Shown here in pieces: positions 1 to 7,943 of a stretch of 64,000 bases of DNA (the first letter of the stretch is position 1; each line of letters starts with the position of its first letter). The stretch comes from DASRBN01 sp035294305 (GTDB taxonomy: Bacteria > Chloroflexota > Ktedonobacteria > Ktedonobacterales > Ktedonobacteraceae). Location of the stretch: the NCBI GenBank assembly GCA_035294305.1, contig DATGLD010000051.1:248001-312000 (forward strand). The letters are read 5' to 3'. A program made the position numbers and the translations under genes. Below the pieces are notes generated by a model that was given only the letters and a program-made list of their open reading frames with translations, was not told the origin of the DNA and did not search any database.

Positions 1-34
1 GATCAAAGCAATTTCCAGGAGGGCCAGGGTGCCA

Positions 35-301
35 CTAAAACACAACTTTGCGCATGGCATTCAATTTGCGGGCGTATATCTTCTCGCCCTCGGAGGCCGA
101 AGGATTATCGGGCACATACGGCCAGGCCCCGGCAAAACTTTGATATGTCACACGTCCCAGAATCAGCGTATCCGCCGCGCTCATCAGGTCGTCCTCATAT
201 TTTCCCATCTCCTCTTCGACCCTCACCCAATCCATTTCGCCGTTTGGTCCTGCGATGAAGCCATCAAGCGTGACCCACGTTGTTATAATGATTTTTCTCA
301 T
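35..301 (-). pseudogene. DHFR/RibD C-terminal family protein, 5' part, frame broken
   Basis: This is the N-terminal half of a dihydrofolate-reductase-like (RibD_C) domain: a first strand ending in VTLDGFIAGPNGEMDW and the later LILGRVTYQ motif. Start ATG 301 is preferred over upstream ATG 328 because AAGAGG lies just before it. The frame stops at TAG (35-37) right after KVVF, where family members continue with SRTLEK. Reading one base over, across a run of four T, continues as SGTLALLEIAL to the window edge, so one extra T appears to break the gene. It is about 89 residues against roughly 180 for the family. It follows the VOC gene with a 23-bp gap, probably in one operon. The substrate is unknown; these stand-alone proteins are usually assigned as NAD(P)H-dependent reductases. 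Confidence 0.6.
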
Positions 302-324
302 ACATCCTCTTTTCAAACAGGATA

Positions 325-735
325 TCAACTTCTAAGATTGGGTGGGAATTCCTGCAGGAGCCACATATTACCGTCGGGATCGCTGAATCCGGCGTACTTA
401 ACTCCCTGGATGTCCCAGATCTCGGCTACTTCAAGCCCCCGTTGAACCAACGCGGCGCGGGACTTTTCTATATCCGCTACAACCAGGTGCAGGCCTTTGA
501 CCGATCCAGGCTGCATGTCGGTGATTTCGCCCATGCCGGTTCCGAAGACAATCGAGCAGGCCGACCCGGGCGGCGTGAGCTGGACAACTCGCATCGCGTC
601 GTTAAGACGCACATCAACCTCCAGTATAAACCCGGCTTTTTCAACGTAGAAAGCCTTAGCGCGATCAACATCGGACACCGGTACCGGCACCAGTTCAAGT
701 TTCATATTGGGTACTGCCATATTGCTCTCTGTCAT
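325..735 (-). CDS. VOC (glyoxalase/bleomycin-resistance) family protein
   Basis: A 136-residue single-domain vicinal-oxygen-chelate protein. The visible family pattern is a first strand and helix (VPVPVSDVDRAKAFYVEKAGF), the central GLHLVVADIEKSRAAL segment and the closing FSDPDGNMWLLQE segment. The His of GLHLVV and the Glu of LLQE sit where metal ligands usually occur. Start ATG 735 was chosen because AAAGGAG lies 8 nt upstream; an ATG 27 nt earlier has no such site. Such proteins act as dioxygenases, isomerases or drug-binding proteins, and nothing here fixes the substrate. It lies between two DHFR-like genes on the same strand, a small-enzyme cluster probably cotranscribed. Confidence 0.85.
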   Translation of the reverse strand: MTESNMAVPNMKLELVPVPVSDVDRAKAFYVEKAGFILEVDVRLNDAMRVVQLTPPGSACSIVFGTGMGEITDMQPGSVKGLHLVVADIEKSRAALVQRGLEVAEIWDIQGVKYAGFSDPDGNMWLLQEFPPNLRS

Positions 736-773
736 CGTGATTGCTCCTTTCCATAGTCCCAAAACGTCAGGGC

Positions 774-1250
774 CTACGCTACCGGTTCGTAGTAAAGAAG
801 AACGTTTCCTGACTGGAATTGCTGTGTTCTGAGCAAATTCAGCTTCAATCTCTCATGCAGGCCCTTGAACAAGGATTTGCCGCTGCCCAGGACGACGGGA
901 TTCACCATGATGCGCAGTTCGTCGAGCAAACCCATTTCTAGCAGGCTTACTGCCAGGTCGGAACTGCCGAAGACAGCGATGTCTTTGCCGGGTTGCTGCT
1001 TCAATTGGGCGATTTCTTCGGCGACATGCTCTTTCACCAGCCGCGTATTCTGCCAGTTGGCCTTCTCAAGCGTTCTGGAGACCACAATTTTGGGCATCGT
1101 ATTCATCTTTTCGGCAACGATTGGATCGTCCTCTCTCGCGAAATCGGTGGGCCAGAAACTCGCCATGACCTCATATGTCACGCGGCCAAACAACAGCATA
1201 CCGATATCGTTGAGCTGGTTGATGGCGAAGTCGTTGAACTCTTCGTTCAC
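774..1250 (-). CDS. DHFR/RibD C-terminal family protein, N-terminally short
   Basis: A 158-residue RibD_C/dihydrofolate-reductase-like protein with LLFGRVTYEVMASFWPTDFA, the KIVVSRTLEKANWQNTRLV strand, the IAVFGSSDLAVSLLEMGLLDEL nucleotide-binding stretch and a C-terminal NPVVLGSGKSLF segment. The start is GTG 1250, without a convincing ribosome site. The usual first strand with the SLDG motif is absent and not found in the upstream open frame, so the protein is about 30 residues short: either 5'-truncated or started differently. A -10-like TATAGT lies about 30 nt upstream. It is probably the first gene of a small-enzyme operon followed by the VOC protein. Its substrate is unknown. Confidence 0.75.
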   Translation of the reverse strand: MNEEFNDFAINQLNDIGMLLFGRVTYEVMASFWPTDFAREDDPIVAEKMNTMPKIVVSRTLEKANWQNTRLVKEHVAEEIAQLKQQPGKDIAVFGSSDLAVSLLEMGLLDELRIMVNPVVLGSGKSLFKGLHERLKLNLLRTQQFQSGNVLLYYEPVA

Positions 1251-1417
1251 GTTATGCCATAACCTCGTCCCATACGCTACACTATAGAAGCAAACGCCAG
1301 AGAAACAGGAGATCGTGTATTCGTTCTCTCATTTCAGCGCCACTGAAGCATCCGGGCGCTGCTCGTGCTCTCTGACGCGAAGATGCAAAACGCGGATTGT
1401 GCGCAAGGAGGCTCCAG

Positions 1418-3259
1418 GTGAAACAACAGAGCATCGGTTTCCTCGCGTGGTTATAGCGCTTGTTGACCTTCATCTGGGTCGTGCTCATCTTTGGGGCAGC
1501 AGCCGGAGTGCTGGGCAATATTGTCTATGCCTCTCTGACAACACCAAATTTCAGCTTGAACGATCTGGGTCACCTCGCCTTGATCTCCTGGTTCACCGCC
1601 CATCTTCTCCTGGTTATACTGATCTTGCTTGCATTCATTGCACTCAATATCATTGCCTACAGTGCTCATCACCACCGGCAACACCTGGAAAAACAACAAC
1701 AACTGGTCAAAGAGAACGCGCTTGTCGATATTGCCAGGGGCATTACAGATATCGGACAGGGTGTACGTGAAGCTCTTGAGAAAAAGGACACATCTCCTGC
1801 ACCAATTCTACCTACCCCTTCCACTACACCGGCTAACCAGGACATTGTAGCAGAAGGGCAGGTCTTCACCATTCCCTATCGCCGCAACCCTTTCTTCACC
1901 GGTCGCGAACAATTGCTTGCCGATCTACACACCCATTTCACCCGGGCGGCTGCCGCCGCCATCACCCAACCGCAGACCATCACCGGCCTGGGCGGTATCG
2001 GCAAAACCCAACTGGCCGTTGAATACGCTTACCGCTACCGGAACGACTATCACCATATCCTGTGGGCAAACGCTAGCGACCGCGCAACCCTCGGCGAATC
2101 TTTTGTCAAACTCGCCAGAGAATTACAACTTCCCAAAAAAGAGCAGCAAGACCAGAACATCATCATCGAGGCGGTTAAAAAATGGCTCAGCACTCACGAC
2201 CAGTGGTTATTGATCCTGGACAACGCCGATGATCTTTCCCTGGCAACCCACTTCATGCCATCAGGAGACAAAGGGCATATTCTGCTGACCACGCGAGAAG
2301 CGGCCACGGGTCGCATCGCCAAAGGCTTTGCTGTAGACAAAATGAGCGAAGCCGAAGGCGTTTTGTTCCTCTTACGACGCGCCAACATCCTCACCTCACC
2401 GGATGCTACCATCGCACAGGCCAGTGAGACCGAGCAAAAGCTAGCTGCCGAGATTGTCCGCGAGATGGACGGATTGCCGCTGGCATTGGAGCAGGCAGGC
2501 GCCTATATCGAGGAGAACCAATCCTCGCTGGCGGATTACCTGAAAGCCTATCGACAAAGGCAGGCGTCCCTGCTAGCCAGGCAAGGCAGAACGAGTCGTG
2601 ATTATCCCAACTCGGTTGCCACTACGTGGTCGCTGTCCTTTCAACAGGTCGAACAAAACAACTCCACAGCCGCCGAATTGTTACGTTTCCTGGCATTTCT
2701 GGCCCCTGATGCCATTCCTGAAGAACTGATCGTTGAGGGGGCAAGCGAACCTGGCCCGAAATTGAAAGCGATTGAAAGCGATGAAACGCTTTTGAATGAG
2801 GCGATTGGCACCTTGCGTCGTTACTCGCTGGTGCAGCGCAACATAGATAAGCACCTACTTGCTATTCATCGGCTGGTACAGGCGATTCTTAAGGCCGATA
2901 TGACACAAGAGGTGAAGCGCCAATGGGCAGAACGAACGGTTCGTGCTGTCAACAAAGCTTTTCCTGATGTCAAAGATATCAACCAATGGCCAAAGTGCGA
3001 ACGTTATCTTCCCCATGCGCTCATGTGTGCTGAACTGATTGATACTTATGATCTTGAGTTTACTGAAGCGGCTCGTCTACTGAATCAAACGGCATTTTAT
3101 CTGAATGATCATGCGCAGTATGAGCAAGCCGAACCTCTCTGCCAGCGCGCCCTGGCAATCTTTGAAGAGGTGCCTGGCCCGAATCATCCCAGTACAATAA
3201 CTGTTCGAGGAAACTATGATGGTTTGCTTGAAGCAATGAAAAGGAAGAGGGGTGGGTGA
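1418..3259 (+). pseudogene. NB-ARC ATPase with N-terminal membrane segments, in-frame TAG near the start
   Basis: A STAND-type ATPase. Two hydrophobic segments (roughly residues 5-25 and 40-66 counted from TTG 1460) are followed by a linker, an NB-ARC core with Walker A GLGGIGKTQL, Walker B-like WLLILDNADD, a GxP-like MDGLPLALEQAG helix, winged-helix-like segments, and the beginning of a TPR region (YEQAEPLCQRALAIFEEV). The best initiation signal is AAGGAGG 6 nt before GTG 1418, but that frame meets TAG at 1454-1456 after 12 codons and then stays open. A TTG at 1460 could restart but has no ribosome site. The C-terminus stops within the first TPR units, whereas relatives carry many repeats. 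Either the gene is decayed or it uses an unusual start. The role of such proteins is usually regulatory or defensive; no partner is evident. Confidence 0.65.
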
Positions 3260-3286
3260 TTAAGTTCCCTCCTGACAGGCAGCTTC

Positions 3287-3745
3287 TCATTGGTGAGCGG
3301 ATTGTAGAAGGTTTTTCATACGAGTGCCCCAGGCGACCTGTCCCGGCGTTAAACCGATCTTCCCTGCTGCATGGATATTGGCTCCACGCGAGAGGAGGAA
3401 AGCTACCATCTCGGTCTTTCCACACCTGACCGCGCGGTGCAAGGGCGTTTCTCCTAGCTTATCTCGCGCTTCTATATCCGCTCCACAATCCAGTAACGCT
3501 TTGGCAACCGGCACGTTTCCTCGTCGTGCTGCCATGTGGAGGGCTGTGCAGTGCTTGAGTCGCTCCGGCGCGTTGATATTTGCTCCGGCGCGAACCAGGG
3601 CATGAACTACTGCCGGACCATTTCGTCCATGAGATGTGTTGCCTACGCGATATAGCGGTGTGTGCCCCCATCGGTCCCTGGCATTGGGGTCCGCGCCCAG
3701 TTGTAGAAGGAGTTCCACTATGGAGAGCAGGCGAATTACTGCCGC
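3287..3745 (-). pseudogene. Ankyrin-repeat part of a frameshifted globin-ankyrin gene
   Basis: About four ankyrin repeats (VELLLQLGADPNARDRWGHT, ALVRAGANINAPERLKHCTA, ALLDCGADIEARDKLGETPL, FLLSRGANIHAAGKIG). The frame opens just after TGA 3746-3748 and has no own ribosome site. It is the +1 continuation of the upstream globin frame: the two frames overlap between about 3718 and 3745, and joining them there gives one continuous protein. One extra base in this interval would explain the break. It ends 27 bp from the convergent NB-ARC gene. Confidence 0.75.
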
Positions 3746-4421
3746 TCAGGATCGCCAGAAAACTCAGAAATGCCGCGCGATCACGGTGAAAGGAAGCCTG
3801 CATAACAGGATGCTCGATCACGGCCAGAACTACATCAGCGTTTCCCTGGCGAGCGGCGACGATCATCTCCTCGAGCAACTGCTGTGCCTGCCAGCGGGCT
3901 TTGATGTCCTGATGCAAGTGAGAGGGTTCGAGTTCGTTCTGGCGCCCGTTGGGGATGGGATGTTCCAGGAGCGCAGGAGATTTGCTGGCCGCCTCTGCCG
4001 GTTGATTGATCATAAAGGCCGAAGATTGGGCGAAAAACCAGCGTAAGGCGCTTCGCGCTGGCTCCTCGATCTTCACGTCATCGATCGCCTGAAACATATT
4101 AGTGAGCCAGGCCGCTCGCTCCCGCTGTCCAATGGCGAAACGCAGATGTGCTTCGTACAGGGAGAGCGACCACCGGCGCGGAGCATACACGCATGGGCCG
4201 CCAAAGAACTGGATGAAGAAGTCTGCCAGCGCTTCGATAGGACATCCCTTGAGGGTTGGTGGATAGAGAGGACGCAGCACCGGATCGTGCTCAACATGAG
4301 CATAAAAGGCCGCTACGAGTCTGCGGCAGGTGTCGATCCCACCAAGCGCGGAATACAGATCGACGCCAGGAGAATCGGCTGTCGAGGCAGGAAAATCCGG
4401 CTCAGGCTCTATCTCTGTCAT
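3459..4421 (-). pseudogene. Truncated-haemoglobin domain, 5' part of a globin-ankyrin gene
   Basis: The N-terminal ~130 residues form a group II-like truncated globin: YSALGGIDTCRRLVAAFYAH (helices A/B with the B10-type Tyr), PPTLKGCPIEALADFFIQFF, the GGP stretch, the EAHLRFAIGQRERAAWL helix F/G segment with the proximal His and the Trp. A linker follows (RWQAQQLLEEMIVAARQGNA) that already resembles an ankyrin helix pair. Past about position 3720 the frame loses similarity to anything, while ankyrin repeats continue in the +1 frame. Start ATG 4421 has AGGA 5-9 nt upstream. The intended protein is probably a haem protein with a C-terminal ankyrin interaction module of about 380 residues in total. 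Truncated globins bind O2 or NO; the precise role is unknown. Confidence 0.75.
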
Positions 4422-4488
4422 GCATCCTGTCCTTTCGCTTCTCACTGCGCGAGGAAATTGGCTGGCTTTATTATAGCAGAATGAGGGC

Positions 4489-4527
4489 GAATCATCCCAG
4501 CTTTTAGGTGAAAAGCTGGGATGATTC
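4489..4527 (-). terminator. Hairpin, 17-bp perfect stem
   Basis: Arms 4489-4505 and 4511-4527 (GAATCATCCCAGCTTTT and its complement) enclose a 5-nt loop. It lies directly downstream of the small leftward gene ending at 4539 and upstream of the globin gene, so it probably ends transcription of the former. Confidence 0.7.
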
Positions 4528-4538
4528 ATGTTGAAGGA

Positions 4539-4754
4539 TTACGAGGGCTGGACGACTGCTTCGCCTTGCTCCCCAACCTCCTCCAACTGAGAACCGAGTT
4601 CTACCAACAACGTACCGAATTTGCCGACAACTGACCTGACGAAGGTAGGCTGCTGGCGAGCAGAAGCCCGCACATGGCTCTGTTCGAAATCGTGAAGAAT
4701 CTGGCTGTGACGCTCTGCGATTGACTTCTCATAGAGGTATGAGTTGAAAGACAT
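4539..4754 (-). CDS. Small hypothetical protein, 71 residues
   Basis: No family recognised. The protein is charged and mostly helical in appearance (AERHSQILHDFEQSHVRASA, then VGKFGTLLVELGSQLEEVGE). It starts at ATG 4754 with a strong AAAGGAG about 7 nt upstream and ends just before a 17-bp hairpin, both supporting a real gene. It is transcribed divergently from the WYL regulator 4867-5856, so it may be a target of that regulator (inference from position only). It has no membrane segment or signal peptide. Confidence 0.65.
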   Translation of the reverse strand: MSFNSYLYEKSIAERHSQILHDFEQSHVRASARQQPTFVRSVVGKFGTLLVELGSQLEEVGEQGEAVVQPS

Positions 4755-4866
4755 TGCCTTTTCTCCTTTTTGCTACCCGTTTGTTTTTCTCTACTGATTT
4801 AAGTATACTCTGATAAGAGGATAGAATCGGTCCTGATAAGCACGAATTTTCGCGAGAAGGAAAAAA

Positions 4867-5856
4867 GTGATGTACCATCCCACAACGCGCGTCCTGACAG
4901 TGCTTGAACTGCTGCAGGCGCACCGGCAGATGAGCGGGCCGAAGCTCGCCGAACGTCTCGAGGTCGATGTACGCAGCGTGCGCCGCTATATTATGATGCT
5001 GCAAGACCTGGGCATCCCTATCGAGGCCGAACGCGGGCGCTACGGCAATTATCGCCTGATGCGCGGCTATAAAATGCCCCCCTTGATGTTCACCGAGGAC
5101 GAGGCGCTGGCGCTCACACTGGGACTGCTGGCGGCGAAACGCTTAGGCCTGGTCATGGCAGCTTCGGCGGTCGAAGGCGCGCTTGCCAAAATCGACCGCG
5201 TGCTGCCCGAGGCCCTGCGGGAACGCGTGCAGGCCGTGCAGGAAACGCTCATACTCGAAAACGTTGCGCGCTACCGCTCATCGCCGGAAAGCGCGGTGGT
5301 ACTCACTTTTAGTACGGCTACGCGGCAGCAGAGGCGCGTCTGGATGCGCTACCACTCCGGTCAGGATCAGGAGACCGAGCGCGCCGTCGATTCCTACGGC
5401 CTGATCTTCCACTCCGGCATCTGGTACACGGTTGGCTATTGCCACCTGCGGCAAGGCCTGCGCGTGTTCCGCCTGGACCGGGTACTCAAGGCTGACCTGC
5501 TCGAAGAGGCGTTTACGCGCCCGCTCGATTTCGACAGCCTCGCGTATCTCAGGCGCTCCATGGCCGGCATGCCGGGAACCTGGAAGGTGGAGGTTTTGCT
5601 GGAGATGCCCTGGGAGGAGGCCGAACGCGAAGTATCACCAACAATGGCGATGCTGGAACGAGAGCCGGGCGGCGTGGTCATGAGTTGCTATACACAAAAC
5701 CTGGATTGGATGGCCTATTACCTGGTTACCCTGCGCTGCCGTTTTATCGTGCGTGAGCCGCCCGAACTCCGCGCCGCGCTGCGCAACCTGGCGGCGGATA
5801 TTGCGCAGCTGGCGGAACGCGGCGAGAGCAAGCGAGTAGATATCCGCAACCCGTGA
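4867..5856 (+). CDS. HTH/WYL-domain transcriptional regulator (YafY type)
   Basis: A 329-residue regulator. The N-terminal winged helix-turn-helix (residues ~8-60: VLTVLELLQAHRQMSGPKLA and LEVDVRSVRRYIMMLQDLGI) is followed by a helical linker and a WYL domain with TRQQRRVWMRYHSG and the signature region SYGLIFHSGIWYTVGYCHLR, then a C-terminal WCX-like extension. WYL domains bind ligands such as nucleotides or nucleic acid and control DNA binding. The first codon could be GTG 4867 or ATG 4870, behind an AAGGA. It is divergent from the small gene 4539-4754 and probably autoregulated from the ~110-bp gap. Length is normal and there is no sign of damage. Confidence 0.9.
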   Translation: MMYHPTTRVLTVLELLQAHRQMSGPKLAERLEVDVRSVRRYIMMLQDLGIPIEAERGRYGNYRLMRGYKMPPLMFTEDEALALTLGLLAAKRLGLVMAASAVEGALAKIDRVLPEALRERVQAVQETLILENVARYRSSPESAVVLTFSTATRQQRRVWMRYHSGQDQETERAVDSYGLIFHSGIWYTVGYCHLRQGLRVFRLDRVLKADLLEEAFTRPLDFDSLAYLRRSMAGMPGTWKVEVLLEMPWEEAEREVSPTMAMLEREPGGVVMSCYTQNLDWMAYYLVTLRCRFIVREPPELRAALRNLAADIAQLAERGESKRVDIRNP

Positions 5857-5857
5857 G

Positions 5858-6130
5858 ATCTCCCCCTGCCATATCCGCCAGGCAGAGAGCGCTAAATGGC
5901 AAGATAATCGTGCCAAAGCTGAAGTTGGGGATCAGGGTGACCAGCGAGAGAAAGAAGGCATTGATCAGGGCGGTGAAGGCGCCGCCCGCAACAACCTGTT
6001 GCTCTATGGGCGCGCGGCGTGTGACGGTCTGTTGCGGCGCAATTGAAACGGCTACGAAGAGCAGGCCGACGAGCGCGGCTCCAGCGCTGGCGCTGGCGAC
6101 GAAGAAATTGGCGAATTGGGGTGGAACCAT
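5858..6130 (-). pseudogene. Membrane protein fragment, 3' end lost
   Basis: Reading left from ATG 6130 there are two good transmembrane segments (FVASASAGAALVGLLFVAVS and FTALINAFFLSLVTLIPNFS) plus a third start (GTIILPFSALCLADMAGG). Beyond about 5858 the frame runs antisense into the end of the WYL gene and loses membrane character, so the gene appears cut off there. The expected full product would be a multi-pass membrane protein of about 200 residues; function unknown. Confidence 0.5.
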
Positions 6131-7003
6131 GGTTTCTTATCACCTCTCAGCTGATGCGCAACTCCTGCATTAGTAAACGCACAAACCCAGGATAAGTGCA
6201 AAAAACGAGGGGTCTGACGGTTCTTCACCCCCACGAGCGAGAGGCTCGGAGTCTACCTCTCGCCCATTCAACGAGCGCCTGCTGCTATTGCAGAAGCAGC
6301 CGTCGTTATAGACGAGGGTGACGCGGGTCGAGGTGGCAACCAACGTCACTATCAGGTGGAGAATCGAGGGTGAGTTGGAGATGCTGCAAAACGTCTGCTC
6401 TTTGATGACAGCATCATCGACAACGCCGCTCAACTGGATTTTTTCTCACATCCATAGGGTAGCAGATGGGTATTAAATAAGCGTTATGTGAAGTTTAAAA
6501 AGTGCTTATATCTCGCGCGGCCTCCTGTAAGGACAGTGTTGTCTTAAATTGCGTCATTAGCATATTAGTACTGGTTTATCTGAGCGCACAGACTTGTGGG
6601 TAATCACCAGAAAGGCGATTGAAAAGTCGAGAGCAGAAGCTGGACTCACTTTTGAATCGCCCTGATCACCAGGGTTCATCTGACATCCACTCATAACTCG
6701 GGGTGCAGGGGTTTCACCCCTGCCGGGGTGCGGGGTGTCCCCGCTTGCTTCCCCTCCCATCCTGACGGGCCGGAGGCCCGCTGAAAGAATTATGAGTGGA
6801 TGGCAGGGGTTCATCCATTGACATGTGGGAACATATTTCTTAAAATCTATAGTAAAGCTCATACATTTAGCGAGCGGGCAATCCTCACAGTTACCTGTGC
6901 CTATTGTCTTTTTCCAGCATATAAGTTACGACGTTCAACGGTAACCCGTTTCCTAATAAGATTGTGCCACATTTAATAAGTAGAACACGAAAAAGGGGTG
7001 TCA
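6131..7003. other. 870-bp gene-poor stretch
   Basis: No convincing coding region on either strand. A short leftward open frame at 6170-6433 lacks a ribosome site and recognisable content. The stretch contains the inverted-repeat element at 6680-6806. The last ~100 bp probably hold the promoter of the TPR gene. Confidence 0.5.
6680..6806. repeat. MITE-like element with inverted ends and GC-rich hairpin core
   Basis: Terminal arms CTGACATCCACTCATAA (6680-6696) and its complement with one mismatch (6790-6806) enclose a GC-rich interior containing nested palindromes (GCAGGGGTTTCACCCCTGC and CGGGCCGGAGGCCCG). There is no coding capacity. The 127-bp size and structure fit a non-autonomous, palindromic mobile or REP-type element. 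Confidence 0.5.
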
Positions 7004-7915
7004 ATGATCGAACGCGATGTGCAGAAAGATGCCGATAGCCAGTACCAGCTGGGACTTACTTATAGCACTTCTTTCGATGGGGATCGACAATCTAATCTGA
7101 AAAAGGCCATCGCCTGCTTCCGGCAAGCGTTAGAAGTTTATACACGCGATACATTTCCCCAGGAATGGGCGGCTATAGAGCTAGGCATGGGGAATGCCTA
7201 TCGCAAGCTGCTCAACACGGAACGGCAGGCGAACCTGTCGCAGGCCATTGATTGCTACGAGGCCGCCCTGGAGGTCTACACGCGCGAGGTATTTCCCAGG
7301 CAGTGGGCGGAGACGCAGCATAACCTCGGCAATGCCTATGCCTCGCTGCACGGCGCGGAACAGCAGGCCACGCTCAGGTATGCTATCTCCTGTTTTCAGG
7401 CCGCGCTCGAGGTCTATAGCTACGAGAGGTTTCCGGTGGAGTGGGCCAGGACGCAGCACAACCTGGGCAACGCCTATTATAATTTGCTGGGCGATGACGA
7501 GCAGCAGAATCTTGAAAAGGCTATTGCCTGCTTCCACGCTGCTTTGCGGGTGTACAACCGCGAGAATTTTCCCATCGACTGGGCCAGGACGCAGCACAAT
7601 CTGGGCAACGCCTACAGTATCGTCTCGCAAGAGAGATTGCAAGAAAACCTGCTCAAAGCCATTGCCAGCTACCAGGCGGCATTGAAGGTGTTCACGCGCG
7701 ACACGCTGCCCATCGATTGGGCTGTGACGCAGTACAATCGCGGCAACGCTTACCGTGACCTGCTGGCGGGAGATCGAGAGGCGAACCTGCGCAGCGCCAC
7801 CCTCTGTTACCAGGCCGCGCTGTACATCTTCCGCGCGCAATACATGGAGTCGCACATCCGGCGCGTGCTGAACGACCTCAACAAAGTGCAACATGTGTTG
7901 CGGAGTTTAGGGTAG
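7004..7915 (+). CDS. TPR repeat protein, about seven near-identical units
   Basis: About 303 residues made almost wholly of ~46-residue repeats with the core LxxAIxCxxAALxVYTRExFPxxWAxTQHNLGNAY. These are tetratricopeptide-like helical hairpins of the kind found in CHAT- and NB-ARC-associated proteins. No enzymatic domain, signal peptide or membrane helix is visible, so it is probably a cytoplasmic protein-binding scaffold. ATG 7004 is preferred over GTG 6998 because AAAAGGGG lies 5-12 nt before it. High repeat-to-repeat identity at the DNA level suggests recent internal duplication. Partners are unknown. Confidence 0.85.
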   Translation: MIERDVQKDADSQYQLGLTYSTSFDGDRQSNLKKAIACFRQALEVYTRDTFPQEWAAIELGMGNAYRKLLNTERQANLSQAIDCYEAALEVYTREVFPRQWAETQHNLGNAYASLHGAEQQATLRYAISCFQAALEVYSYERFPVEWARTQHNLGNAYYNLLGDDEQQNLEKAIACFHAALRVYNRENFPIDWARTQHNLGNAYSIVSQERLQENLLKAIASYQAALKVFTRDTLPIDWAVTQYNRGNAYRDLLAGDREANLRSATLCYQAALYIFRAQYMESHIRRVLNDLNKVQHVLRSLG

Positions 7916-7943
7916 GGATTGTTTGTTCACGCAATTTGCCAGC

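Noticed and set aside
6170..6433. Leftward 87-codon open frame in the gene-poor stretch
   Set aside because: No ribosome site, no family resemblance, Ser-rich random-looking content.
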